Part shown: positions 1 to 8,559 of the stretch, in pieces
Layout of the letters: each line of letters opens with the position of its first letter
Numbering within the stretch: position 1 is the stretch's first letter
Assembly: GCA_964569265.1 (NCBI GenBank)
Contig: CAZMTO010000004.1
Span: forward strand, 1-64,000
DNA length: 64,000 bases
Source: Avidehalobacter sp964569265
GTDB taxonomy: Bacteria > Bacillota > Dehalobacteriia > UBA4068 > UBA4997
Direction of reading: 5' to 3'
Made by a program: the position numbers and the translations under genes
The notes under the pieces: model-generated
Told to the model about the DNA's origin: nothing
What the model saw: the letters and a program-made list of their open reading frames with translations, nothing else
Databases searched by the model: none

Positions 1-58
1 GGAGCCTGACGACAAAGTAGATGCGCCGCTATTGTCCCTTCTGGGGTCAATTCCGCTC
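1..58. repeat. Partial copy of dispersed intergenic repeat at window edge
   Basis: The first 58 bases match the terminal block of the composite repeat found at about 42300-42345 and 9742-9773. The shared core reads GACGACAAAGTAGATG followed by a CGCTATTGTC segment and AATTCCGC. This copy carries a short extra piece (CCTTCTGGGG) that also occurs in a degenerate copy near 42248-42256. The repeat runs into the 3' end of glgP and contributes its stop codon. It continues beyond the window on the left, so its full extent is unknown. Confidence 0.75.
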
Positions 59-2479
59 CAGTTTCCATATGCCCTGCACATACTCCTTTATCACCCTATC
101 ACTGCTAAAATAGCCGGCATGGGCAATGTTCCTCAGCGACATCTGCCGCCACAACTCAACATCGGTATACTTTTGGCCAAGCTGCTGCCAGGCATCAAAG
201 TACGCGGCAAAATCTTTTAACACAAAATATTCGTCATTATTTCTCAACAAAGTATCGTATATACCAAAAAAATCACCGCCGCAATCGGCAAAAGTACCGT
301 TTATCAGCTCATCGCAAATTCGGCTGAGATTTTTATCGGCTTTACATTCATCAAATGCCAAATAGCCGCCGTTAAGATAATAATCGGTAACCTGTTCGGC
401 CGTAAGCCCAAATATCTGCATATTCTGGCGGCCCACCTGCTCCAAAATTTCTATATTGGCACCATCCAGCGTGCCAAGGGTTATGGCACCGTTAAACATA
501 AACTTCATATTGCCGGTGCCGCTGGCTTCTTTGCCGGCCGTAGATATCTGTTCGCTGATATCTGCCGCCGGGTAAATAATTTCGCCCAGCGATACATTAA
601 AGTTGGGCAAAAACACCACCTGCATTTTATCCTTACAGGCAGAGTCGCTGTTTACCTGCGCTGCCACCGCCAGTATAAGGCGTATAACATCTTTGGCAAA
701 AGCATAGCCTGCCGCCGCTTTGCCGGCAAAAACAAAACAGTGCGGCGGTATATTTTGCCCCTGCCCGCTGCGTATAAGGTAATGCAAATGCATAATTTTA
801 AACACATTAAGCAGTTGGCGCTTGTAGGCGTGTATGCGTTTTACCTGCACATCAAAAACAGCGTCGGGGTTTAGGGCAAGGCCGCAGCTTTGCCGCGCAT
901 AAGCCGAAAGTCGCTGCTTGTTCTGCCGCTTAACATCGGCAAGGCGTGCCAAAAAGCTGCTGTTTTCAGCATAAGGCAAAAGCTCCGTCAGGCGGGCAGG
1001 CTCCTTGTGCCAACCATCACCTATCGCTTCATCTATAAGGCGGCTTAAAGGGGCATTGGCCGCCAGCAAAAACCGCCGATGACTTACCCCGTTGGTTTTG
1101 TTGTTAAACTTGTCGGGGGTAAGCGCGTAAAAATCCTTTAAAACATCATGCTTTAAAATTTCGGTGTGCAGGGCTGCTACACCGTTTACCGCATGGCTGC
1201 CAATAACCGAAAGATTAGCCATACGCACCTGACCGTCCCAAAGTATGGCGGTTTTCATCAGGCGCTCCTGTCGGTTATCAATATGCGCAAACCCCTCACG
1301 AAACCGCCGGTCTATCTCCTCTATTATCATATAAACGCGCGGCAAAAGGCTGCGCAGCATATCTATCGGCCATTTTTCCAGCGCTTCGGGCATAACGGTG
1401 TGGTTGGTATAAGACATTGTGCGGCAGGTAATATCCCACGCTTCATCCCATTCCAGATTTTCTTCATCTATCAGCAGGCGCATAAGCTCCGGCACCGCCA
1501 GCGCCGGATGAGTATCGTTGGTATGCACCGCCACACGGTCGGCAAAAGCTGCCCACGCTGTATCGCCGTATTGTTCCTTATAATTATTGATGATCGACTT
1601 TAGCCCCGCCGCCACAAAAAAGTATTCCTGCTTTAATCTAAGCTCCTGCCCTGCCGGCAAAGAATCATCCGGGTACAAAATGCAGGTTATAGCCTCGACA
1701 TTATTATTGGCGCTAAAAGCCGCGCTGTAATCACCGCGATTAAATGCCGCAAGGTCAAGCTGTTCTTTAACGGGCCGTGCCGACCACAAACGCAGCATAT
1801 TAACCCTGCCGGCATCACCAACTATCGGCACATCATAGGGCACGGCGCGCACCGCCCTGTAGCCCAAATGCCTAAAATACAGCCGTCCATCATTAAACAG
1901 GCGCTCTACATAGCCGCCAAAGCGCACTTCCACAGCATCCTCCGGGCGGCAAATTTCCCAGGGGTAACCGTTTGCCAGCCAATCGTCAGGGGCTTCTATC
2001 TGCCCGTTAGCCGTAAGTACTTGCCTGAACAACCCGTAGCGGTAGCGTATGCCCACGCCCTGCGCCGCATAACCCAAACACGCCAGAGAATCCATAAAGC
2101 AGGCCGCCAAACGCCCCAAACCGCCGTTGCCAAGGCCGGGGTCAGGCTCGCAGCAGCAAAGCTCGTCCAAATCTTCGCCAAGGCTTTGCAGCCCGCTGCG
2201 CACAATATCTTCGGCCTTTAAATTTTGCAGGTAGGTTTTAAGCAGGCGCCCCAACAAAAATTCCATAGAAAAATAATAAACCTGCTTGGCACCTGCCGCC
2301 CGATTATCTGCTGCCGTTTGTGCCGCCATAGCTGCCGCCCGCCCGCAAATAAGCCGCGCCAACGCCGCAAATTTTGCCTGTTTGTCGCTTTCTTCAAAGG
2401 GTTCGGCGGTGGTACGTAAAAATTCTTTTTTATATTCCGCCACAAAATCGGCACTGTCTGTAAATAATTTATCTGCCAT
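47..2479 (-). CDS. glgP: Glycogen/starch phosphorylase
   Basis: This 810-residue protein is a full-length member of the GT35 alpha-glucan phosphorylases, which release glucose-1-phosphate from glycogen using pyridoxal phosphate. Visible hallmarks are the N-terminal phrase YYFSMEFLLGR, the glycine-rich GNGGLGRLAACF segment, the VQVKRIHAYKRQ stretch, and the PLP-lysine motif EASGTGNMKFM towards the C-terminus. It lies 59 bp downstream of glgB on the same strand, so the two probably form a storage-polysaccharide operon. Its last codons (ERN and the TGA stop) lie inside a dispersed repeat, so the natural C-terminal tail may have been altered when the repeat inserted. Family assignment is very secure; preference for glycogen over maltodextrin is inferred from the branching-enzyme neighbour. 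Confidence 0.97.
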   Translation of the reverse strand: MADKLFTDSADFVAEYKKEFLRTTAEPFEESDKQAKFAALARLICGRAAAMAAQTAADNRAAGAKQVYYFSMEFLLGRLLKTYLQNLKAEDIVRSGLQSLGEDLDELCCCEPDPGLGNGGLGRLAACFMDSLACLGYAAQGVGIRYRYGLFRQVLTANGQIEAPDDWLANGYPWEICRPEDAVEVRFGGYVERLFNDGRLYFRHLGYRAVRAVPYDVPIVGDAGRVNMLRLWSARPVKEQLDLAAFNRGDYSAAFSANNNVEAITCILYPDDSLPAGQELRLKQEYFFVAAGLKSIINNYKEQYGDTAWAAFADRVAVHTNDTHPALAVPELMRLLIDEENLEWDEAWDITCRTMSYTNHTVMPEALEKWPIDMLRSLLPRVYMIIEEIDRRFREGFAHIDNRQERLMKTAILWDGQVRMANLSVIGSHAVNGVAALHTEILKHDVLKDFYALTPDKFNNKTNGVSHRRFLLAANAPLSRLIDEAIGDGWHKEPARLTELLPYAENSSFLARLADVKRQNKQRLSAYARQSCGLALNPDAVFDVQVKRIHAYKRQLLNVFKIMHLHYLIRSGQGQNIPPHCFVFAGKAAAGYAFAKDVIRLILAVAAQVNSDSACKDKMQVVFLPNFNVSLGEIIYPAADISEQISTAGKEASGTGNMKFMFNGAITLGTLDGANIEILEQVGRQNMQIFGLTAEQVTDYYLNGGYLAFDECKADKNLSRICDELINGTFADCGGDFFGIYDTLLRNNDEYFVLKDFAAYFDAWQQLGQKYTDVELWRQMSLRNIAHAGYFSSDRVIKEYVQGIWKLERN

Positions 2480-2538
2480 TTATCAAAAACCTTTCAGTTG
2501 TTTAACTAACTTTTACCGCTGTTAATAAATTAAGTATA

Positions 2539-4440
2539 CTACCCTTGCGGCTTAATTATTACACCACCCAGCGGCGGCACACATATCTTAAGCCTGTGCG
2601 CCTGCCCGTGCAGGGTGCGGCCCTTGGGCAGGCATTTAGCCTCAAGGCTGGCGGGGTTAATTTTGCCGCTGCCGCCAAACTGCACGGCATCGCTGTTAAA
2701 AATTTCGGTATAAACGCCGGGCTGCGGCACGCCTATTTCGTAATCGGCATAGGCCATAACGCCAAAATTTAACACCACCAGCACAAAATCGTCCGGGTCG
2801 GTTGCCTGCCGCTTAAATATAAGCATACTTTGCGCCGCATTATCGGCATCTAACCAGCTAAAGCCCTGCCAGGTGTAGTTTTGCTGCCAAAGCGCCGGTT
2901 CGTCTAAATAAAGCAAATTTAGGCTTTTTACATAATTTTGATGTGCTGCGTGCGCCGGGTAATCCAGCAAAAACCATTCCAGCGGCTCATCGTAGCGCCA
3001 TTCTATAAACTGACCGAATTCGCTGCCCATAAAATTAAGCTTTGCACCGCTGTGCGTCATCTGATACAGCAGCAGCAGGCGCAGGTTAGCAAACTGCCGC
3101 CAGTAATCTCCGGGCATTTTGCCGATAAGCGAACATTTGCCGTGTACCACCTCGTCGTGAGAAAGCGGCAGCACAAATTTTTCACTAAAGGCATACATAA
3201 GAGAAAATGTGAGCAAATTATGGTTATATGGCCTGCCGTCAAAATCAATAGCCATATATTTAAGGGTATCGTTCATCCAGCCCATATCCCACTTATAATC
3301 AAAGCCCAGCCCGCCGTCTGCCACCGCCCCGGTAACCTGCGGCCAGGCGGTGCTTTCTTCGGCCACGGTAAAGGCTGCCGGGCAATATTGGCTTATGGCG
3401 CCGCTAAGGCGCTGCAAAAACTGCACTGCCGGGCGGCAAACCTCGCTGCCGTCGGGGTTATAGCGCTTTTGGGCAGTATCATCTACCCCAAAATTAAGGT
3501 ACAGCATACTGGTAACGCCATCTACCCTAAGCCCGTCTATATGGTATTCCTGCAACCAAAACAGCGCATTACTGATTAAAAAGCTTTGTACTTCGGCCCG
3601 TGCAAAATTAAACTTATAGGTACCCCACTGCGCGTGCGCTTCGGCCTCGTAAAGGGCCGTACCGTCAAACATTGCCAAACCGTGCGCATCACGGCAAAAA
3701 TGCCCCGGCACCCAATCTAAAATAACACCTATATTCTCGCGGTGCAGGCTGTCTACCAGCAGCTTAAAATCGTCCGGGCTGCCATAACGCGCCGTCGGCG
3801 CAAAATAACCGGTAAGCTGATACCCCCACGAACCATCATAAGGATGCTCCATTACCGGCATAAGTTCGGCATAGTTATACCCCATATGGCGCATATATGC
3901 AGGCAAATACCGGGCAAGTTCGGCATAAGTTATGGGGCCGCTGTCACCTTGCCGCCAACTGCCCAAATGCAGTTCGTAAATATTCATCGGGCGTTTTGTG
4001 TGCCCCACCTGCTGCCTATACGCCAACCAATCGGCATCATGCCAGGTGTAGTCAGCCAAATTTACCACCTGCGAAGCCGTAGCCGGCCGACATTCTGCCG
4101 CAAAGGCAAAAGGGTCGGCCTTAAACTGTACGGCACCGCTTTTGGTTACAATTTTATATTTATATAACACACCGGGGCCAATGCCCGGCACAAATATCTG
4201 CCAAAAACCGCCAAAACACGGCTGCATAGCAAGCTGCCCCTGCTGCCAGTCGGCAAAGCTGCCCACCAGATACACAGCACGGGCGTTAGGCGCCCACACG
4301 GCAAAAGCCACACCCTTTACGCCGTTAAGAACCCACGGGCGTGCGCCTAAAGCCCTTTGGGCATAAAAATTTTCTCCACGGTTAAACAAATAAGCCGCAG
4401 TTTGGTCTAACGGTAAACACGCCAAAAAATCTTCTGCCAT
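2539..4440 (-). CDS. glgB: 1,4-alpha-glucan branching enzyme
   Basis: This 633-residue GH13 enzyme introduces alpha-1,6 branches into glycogen. The N-terminal part (about 30-120) is a CBM48-type domain (GVKGVAFAVWAPNA, VYLVGSF). The (beta/alpha)8 barrel follows, with the nucleophile region DGLRVDGVTSML, the acid/base glutamate in FTVAEEST, and LSHDEVVHGK near the third catalytic aspartate. The length is typical for the short bacterial GlgB form. The gene is the first of a two-gene unit with glgP, and a sigma-A-like promoter is visible about 70 bp upstream. It diverges from an ECF sigma factor gene. No glgA, glgC or glgD lies in the window, so glycogen synthesis genes must be elsewhere if present. 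Confidence 0.97.
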   Translation of the reverse strand: MAEDFLACLPLDQTAAYLFNRGENFYAQRALGARPWVLNGVKGVAFAVWAPNARAVYLVGSFADWQQGQLAMQPCFGGFWQIFVPGIGPGVLYKYKIVTKSGAVQFKADPFAFAAECRPATASQVVNLADYTWHDADWLAYRQQVGHTKRPMNIYELHLGSWRQGDSGPITYAELARYLPAYMRHMGYNYAELMPVMEHPYDGSWGYQLTGYFAPTARYGSPDDFKLLVDSLHRENIGVILDWVPGHFCRDAHGLAMFDGTALYEAEAHAQWGTYKFNFARAEVQSFLISNALFWLQEYHIDGLRVDGVTSMLYLNFGVDDTAQKRYNPDGSEVCRPAVQFLQRLSGAISQYCPAAFTVAEESTAWPQVTGAVADGGLGFDYKWDMGWMNDTLKYMAIDFDGRPYNHNLLTFSLMYAFSEKFVLPLSHDEVVHGKCSLIGKMPGDYWRQFANLRLLLLYQMTHSGAKLNFMGSEFGQFIEWRYDEPLEWFLLDYPAHAAHQNYVKSLNLLYLDEPALWQQNYTWQGFSWLDADNAAQSMLIFKRQATDPDDFVLVVLNFGVMAYADYEIGVPQPGVYTEIFNSDAVQFGGSGKINPASLEAKCLPKGRTLHGQAHRLKICVPPLGGVIIKPQG

Positions 4441-4509
4441 ACACGCTCACCTCTGTCATCGCCCAATGGCTATGTTGGCCGCCTGTTTTAGCAACAACTA
4501 TACACCCTT

Positions 4510-4538
4510 ATTTTACCACAAAACTGCTCTGCTAACAA
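4510..4538 (-). promoter_or_regulatory. Predicted sigma-A promoter for glgB-glgP
   Basis: On the minus strand, TTGTTA (4538-4533) is separated by 17 bases from TAAAAT (4515-4510), preceded by TGG as an extended -10. It is about 70 bp upstream of the glgB start and correctly oriented. Confidence 0.55.
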
Positions 4539-4598
4539 CCTAATCTAACACCGGCAAACCACTTTTAGCAACAAAATAATTCTTTTTAGGGTTAGGTA

Positions 4599-4628
4599 GT
4601 GACACAAGCGGGTAATTTATGGTAAAAT
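4599..4628 (+). promoter_or_regulatory. Predicted promoter upstream of ECF sigma gene
   Basis: GTGACA (4599-4604), an 18-base spacer and TAAAAT (4623-4628) with a TGG extended -10 sit about 170 bp upstream of the first ECF sigma gene. The rest of the 354-bp divergent region (4441-4800) shows no further gene. Confidence 0.4.
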
Positions 4629-4800
4629 ATTTGTAATAATGTTTTGCCGGCGGGCAAAATATGCTGTTGATAATATTGGATATAGTTGTGTACCGCAGCT
4701 TGCAGGCGGGGCCGCTTGGGCGTGGCTTTACAAAAAATTTGCCATAATGCGCAAGTTTTTGCTGTTGCAAGCTGTAATTATAGCGTAGGAGGAAATGCGC

Positions 4801-5367
4801 ATGAGGAACCTCCTTGACGAAGATTTGGCCAGACTTGCCCAGCAGGGTGACCAAAACGCCTTTGCCGAACTGGTAAAGCGCTATGAAAAGCAAATCTTCA
4901 GTCTGGCCTACCGGCTTATTGGTGACTATGATGAGGCCGCCGATTTAGCCCAAGAGGCTTTTTTAAGGATATATCAAATGCTTGGCCGTTATGATCCCGA
5001 AAAAAAGTTTTTTTCGTGGATGTATCGTGTGGCGCAAAACACCTGTTTAAACGCGCTGGCACGCAGGCCTTCTAATGTTGTGCCGGTAGAACGTGCCGAA
5101 GAATATTTTAGCGACAGTACCGCTGCCGATGCCGTCGAGCCGGAAAAGGATTATCTTAACCGGGAAATTCGTCAGCACATTGACCGTGCCATAAGTGAAT
5201 TGCCCGACAATTATCGGGATATTATATATTTGCGATACATTGAAGATCTTTCGTATCAGCAAATTGCCCAGGCGCTTAATTTGCCGGTTTCTACCATAGA
5301 AACAAGGCTGTTTCGCGGCAAAAAGCTGTTGCAGCAAAAGCTGCTGCACCTTATGAAGGATAACTGA
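4801..5367 (+). CDS. ECF-type RNA polymerase sigma factor (SigW-like)
   Basis: This is a group-IV sigma-70 factor of about 188 residues. Region 2 is seen in AFAELVKRYEKQIFSLAYRL and DEAADLAQEAFLRIYQ, with FFSWMYRVAQNTCLN completing it. Region 4 is seen in ELPDNYRDIIYLRYIEDLSY followed by QQIAQALNLPVSTIETRLFRG, a helix-turn-helix recognising the -35 element. Two in-frame ATGs exist at 4795 and 4801; the AGGAGGA ribosome site is only 2-3 bases from the first and about 8 from the second, so 4801 is preferred. The next gene, 51 bp downstream, encodes a membrane-anchored protein that fits an anti-sigma factor. The stimulus sensed is unknown. Confidence 0.93.
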   Translation: MRNLLDEDLARLAQQGDQNAFAELVKRYEKQIFSLAYRLIGDYDEAADLAQEAFLRIYQMLGRYDPEKKFFSWMYRVAQNTCLNALARRPSNVVPVERAEEYFSDSTAADAVEPEKDYLNREIRQHIDRAISELPDNYRDIIYLRYIEDLSYQQIAQALNLPVSTIETRLFRGKKLLQQKLLHLMKDN

Positions 5368-5418
5368 ACAGCGTATGCCGCCCCATTATTAAAATTTTAC
5401 AGAAAGGAGCGAAACGGT

Positions 5419-6507
5419 ATGGCCGAAAATTCAAAATTAAACCCCGATTGGGATATGCTGCAAAAAAGCCTGCTTGATGACGACGCTTTTGACGCTTTGC
5501 TTTCGGCCAGCTTAAAACCGGTTTTGCCCCCCGAAGATTTTTCGGCACGTGTTATGGCGGCGGTTGCCGCCCAGCCTGCCCCTGCCGCTAAGCCCGCTAA
5601 GGTTATACACTTTGGCTGGCGGCGCTTTGCAGCCGGGCTTGGCACCTGTGCAGCAGCAGTGGCTTTGTTTGTCGGCGTAACAGCCGGCGGTATTGGTGAT
5701 GACCCTGCTGCCCTGCTTACTGCCAAACCGGTACAGGTAGCTTATAACGTTACCCCGGCTATAACCGCACCGACGGAAAAAACCGTAAAGCCGGTGCAGC
5801 CCACCCCAAGCAAGCCTGTAAAAACCACAACGCCGGATACCACGAATACACCGACGGCCGTGCAGCAAGCCCCCACCGAGGCACCCAAGGCAGAATTGCC
5901 GGTGCAGAGCAGTGAGCTTATATTGCCCCGCACAGCCTACGGCACCACTACCGAAGGTACGCTTGCTACCCGCCTGTTAGCCACGGTAGAAGGCAACAAG
6001 CTGTATCAGCCGGCGTTTGCCGGTAAAAATGCTGTATTTAACACGTCAGACGGTACTAATGTTTATGCCTGGCGGGTAGAGCTTGCCAACCCCAGTGAGC
6101 CGCAGGTATCTTCTATGGTAGCAATACAGGATGTTGCCGATGCTTCGTCGATGCTGCAAAACACTACCCCCACCGTAGATGCCACCACCGTGGTAGAATC
6201 TCCGGATAAAACTATGCTGGCGCAAAACAGTGCCGACGGCATTTGGGTATCGCTGTTAGACGGTGATGTGTTTAAGCTGACGGTTGAAGGCAGCGGCAAA
6301 TTGCTGGCATGGTCACCGGATTCTTCTAAGCTGGTGTTTACCAACAACAACGGCGCCCTGTTTGTGGGCTACCCGTTAGAACGCCGCATTTATCAGTTGG
6401 CAGATGGCGGTGTAAAAGACGTTTGCTGGCACAGCAACAACAAAACACTGCTCTATATTACCGATAATGACGGAGCCGATGCTCTGTATATTATAGAAAC
6501 CTACTGA
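5419..6507 (+). CDS. Putative membrane anti-sigma factor with extracytoplasmic TolB/WD40-like C-terminus
   Basis: This 362-residue protein has a cytoplasmic N-terminal segment (about 1-70) resembling the start of anti-sigma factors (LPPEDFSARVMAAVAAQ). A transmembrane helix follows at about 75-93 (FAAGLGTCAAAVALFVGVTA), then a Pro/Thr-rich linker (about 110-160). The C-terminal half has beta-propeller-like repeats (LLAWSPDSSKLVF, DVCWHSNNKTLLYITDNDGA). No zinc-finger HC2 motif is visible, so the anti-sigma role rests on the position directly after the ECF gene and the topology. The propeller would sit outside the membrane as a possible sensor. A good terminator follows, so the two genes form a closed unit. 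Confidence 0.6.
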   Translation: MAENSKLNPDWDMLQKSLLDDDAFDALLSASLKPVLPPEDFSARVMAAVAAQPAPAAKPAKVIHFGWRRFAAGLGTCAAAVALFVGVTAGGIGDDPAALLTAKPVQVAYNVTPAITAPTEKTVKPVQPTPSKPVKTTTPDTTNTPTAVQQAPTEAPKAELPVQSSELILPRTAYGTTTEGTLATRLLATVEGNKLYQPAFAGKNAVFNTSDGTNVYAWRVELANPSEPQVSSMVAIQDVADASSMLQNTTPTVDATTVVESPDKTMLAQNSADGIWVSLLDGDVFKLTVEGSGKLLAWSPDSSKLVFTNNNGALFVGYPLERRIYQLADGGVKDVCWHSNNKTLLYITDNDGADALYIIETY

Positions 6508-6534
6508 TACCGTAAAATTACTTTAAAATTATTT

Positions 6535-6565
6535 AAGCACCGGCATTGTGTCGGTGCTTTTTTTG
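6535..6565 (+). terminator. Intrinsic terminator after the first ECF module
   Basis: An AGCACCG/CGGTGCT stem with a 9-base loop is followed by seven T residues, 28 bp after the stop codon of the putative anti-sigma gene. Confidence 0.9.
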
Positions 6566-6655
6566 TAATATTTTGCCGACTAAACACCGATGGCGGCAGG
6601 GTTTTGCCGTTTTGCAGCGAATAGAAAACGCAAGAACACTTTAAGGAGAAAGATG

Positions 6656-7966
6656 ATGAAACTTAGCAAAAGGGAACTTTTAACCGTAAGCTTTATGCTG
6701 TTTTCTCTGTTTTTTGGGGCCGGCAATTTAATATTCCCGCCGTTTTTGGGGCAAAATGCCGCCGCCGATACCCTGCCCGCCCTGCTGGGCTTTTTAACCA
6801 CCGCTGTGGTGCTGCCGGTGCTGGCAGTTATTGTAGTAGCCCAATTTGACGGGTTAGACAAGCTGGGCAGCCGCGTAGGCCCACACTTTGCTATTGCCTT
6901 TACGGTAATAACCTATTTGGCACTGGGCCCCTGCCTTGCCATACCCCGTGCAGCATCGGTGCCGTTTGAAATGGCCATAGCGCCCTACCTGCCCGAAGCT
7001 GCCAACACCACCGGCTGGATGATCGCATATTCTCTGGTGTTTTTTGTGCTGGCTGTTTGGCTGTGTATGAAGCCGGGCAAAATGGTTGACCTTTTGGGCA
7101 AGCTGCTTACGCCGTGCCTGCTGTTTTTGCTGGTGTTTATGTTTGCCGGCTTTTTGGTAAAGGGGCAGGTAAGCATTGCCGAAGCTCAGCCGGCTTACCA
7201 GAATATGCCGTTTTTAAAGGGCTTTACCGAAGGCTACAACACTATGGATACGCTGGCCGGGCTTAACTTTGGTCTGGTGGTGGCAACATCACTGGCGGCC
7301 CTTGGTTTTACCGAAAAACGTGCTAAAATAAAATACACTATGCAATCCGGTGTAATTGCCGGTGCTATTTTGGCGCTGGTGTACATTATGCTTACCTATA
7401 TGGGTATGGCAAGCTCCGGCGTATACCCCATACAGGAAAACGGCGCCTGGACCTTGCGCCATATTGTGTATCAGGTGTTTGGCACCCCCGGCGCAGTGCT
7501 GCTGGCTGCTATTTTTACGCTGGCCTGCCTTACCACCTGCGTAGGGCTTATAAATTCTATAGCGCAGTATTTTGCCACGCTTATAAACCGGGTGTCGTAT
7601 CACGGGTGGGTATTTATAATAACCGGGTTTTCCTTTGTTATTTGTAATATGGGGCTTACCACCATTTTAAGCTTTTCGGTACCGGTATTAAACGCCATTT
7701 ACCCAATGGCCATTGTGCTTATATTGCTGGGTTTAAGTGATAATTTGTGGCTGCACAACCGTTTTATATACCCGCTTATGATGGGCGGCATTGGTGTTGT
7801 AAGCATTGTATTTGCCCTTGATCAGGCAAAAATACCGCTGGATTTTCTCGGTCATATGACAAGAGAATTGCCGCTTTATGATATGGGCTTTGGCTGGCTG
7901 CCGGTGGCGATGGTTATGCTGCTGCTTAGCCTGCTGCTGGATTTTATTATACCAAAGCAACGTTAA
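6656..7966 (+). CDS. brnQ: Branched-chain amino acid:cation symporter, BrnQ/LIVCS family
   Basis: This is a membrane carrier of about 436 residues with some twelve hydrophobic segments, of the family importing Leu, Ile and Val with Na+ or H+. The N-terminal signature FFGAGNLIFPPFLGQNA and the segment TYLALGPCLAIPRAASVPFE are typical of BrnQ. The frame is open from 6590, but the first 21-22 codons are unlikely to be translated: AAGGAG (6643-6648) is 4 bases from the ATG at 6653 and 7 from the ATG at 6656, so 6656 is chosen. It appears monocistronic, with terminators on both sides. No T-box or other leader RNA is recognisable upstream. Confidence 0.95.
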   Translation: MKLSKRELLTVSFMLFSLFFGAGNLIFPPFLGQNAAADTLPALLGFLTTAVVLPVLAVIVVAQFDGLDKLGSRVGPHFAIAFTVITYLALGPCLAIPRAASVPFEMAIAPYLPEAANTTGWMIAYSLVFFVLAVWLCMKPGKMVDLLGKLLTPCLLFLLVFMFAGFLVKGQVSIAEAQPAYQNMPFLKGFTEGYNTMDTLAGLNFGLVVATSLAALGFTEKRAKIKYTMQSGVIAGAILALVYIMLTYMGMASSGVYPIQENGAWTLRHIVYQVFGTPGAVLLAAIFTLACLTTCVGLINSIAQYFATLINRVSYHGWVFIITGFSFVICNMGLTTILSFSVPVLNAIYPMAIVLILLGLSDNLWLHNRFIYPLMMGGIGVVSIVFALDQAKIPLDFLGHMTRELPLYDMGFGWLPVAMVMLLLSLLLDFIIPKQR

Positions 7967-7986
7967 TAATATTTTTACAGATTATT

Positions 7987-8019
7987 GGGAGCATAAGTAA
8001 CATTATGCTCCTTTTTTTA
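7987..8019 (+). terminator. Intrinsic terminator after brnQ
   Basis: A perfect 9-bp stem, GGAGCATAA/TTATGCTCC (7988-7996 and 8003-8011), is followed by seven T residues. Confidence 0.93.
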
Positions 8020-8028
8020 TAAAAATTT

Positions 8029-8056
8029 TGTAACAAAACGCCCCATACTTCGTCTA
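8029..8056 (+). promoter_or_regulatory. ECF-type autoregulatory promoter
   Basis: TGTAAC (8029-8034), a 16-base spacer and CGTCTA (8051-8056) match the promoter pattern established for many Firmicute ECF sigma factors. The element lies 24 bp upstream of an ECF sigma gene, which implies the sigma factor transcribes its own operon. Confidence 0.75.
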
Positions 8057-8079
8057 ATAGATGAAAGGGAGGTGATGAT

Positions 8080-8559
8080 GTGTATGACCTTGATTTTGAC
8101 CGGGTTTATGCCGAATATTTTACCGAGGTCTATAAATTTGCGCTGACACTTTGCCAAAATGCCGATTTGGCCGAAGAAATAACGCAGGAAACCTTTTTTA
8201 AGGCGCTAAAAAATATAGATAACTTTAACGGCAACTGTCGCATTGGCAGTTGGTTATGTCAAATTGCCAAAAACACCTTTTATGATACAGCCCGCCGCCA
8301 CGGACACCAAACCACCTTTGACCCGGAGACCCTGATATCACCGGAAAATTTAGAGGAAAAGCTGACAGACAGCGACACGGCCATTAGCATACACAAAGCT
8401 TTGCACCGGCTAAAAGAGCCGTATAAAGAGGTTTTTTGGCTGCGCACCTTTGGCGAACTTAGCTTTGCCCAGATAAGCGCCCTGTTTGACAAAAGCGAAA
8501 GCTGGGCCAGGGTTACCTACCACCGCGCCAGACTACTTATAAAGGAGGAATTACAATGA
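8080..8559 (+). CDS. ECF-type RNA polymerase sigma factor (second module)
   Basis: This 159-residue group-IV sigma factor contains region 2 (FALTLCQNADLAEEITQETF, GSWLCQIAKNTFYDTARRH) and region 4 (LKEPYKEVFWLRTFGELSF, then AQISALFDKSESWARVTYHR). The start codon is GTG at 8080, with an AGGGAGGTG ribosome site 6-7 bases upstream. Its stop overlaps the next start by four bases (ATGA), which couples translation of sigma and anti-sigma. An ECF-style promoter just upstream suggests autoregulation. It resembles the SigV-like Clostridia ECF group; the exact subgroup would need a profile search. Confidence 0.93.
   Translation: MYDLDFDRVYAEYFTEVYKFALTLCQNADLAEEITQETFFKALKNIDNFNGNCRIGSWLCQIAKNTFYDTARRHGHQTTFDPETLISPENLEEKLTDSDTAISIHKALHRLKEPYKEVFWLRTFGELSFAQISALFDKSESWARVTYHRARLLIKEELQ

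Noticed and set aside
6508..6655. Possible leader regulation (T-box) before brnQ
   Set aside because: Only the terminator of the preceding operon is present; no T-box sequence or specifier structure is visible.
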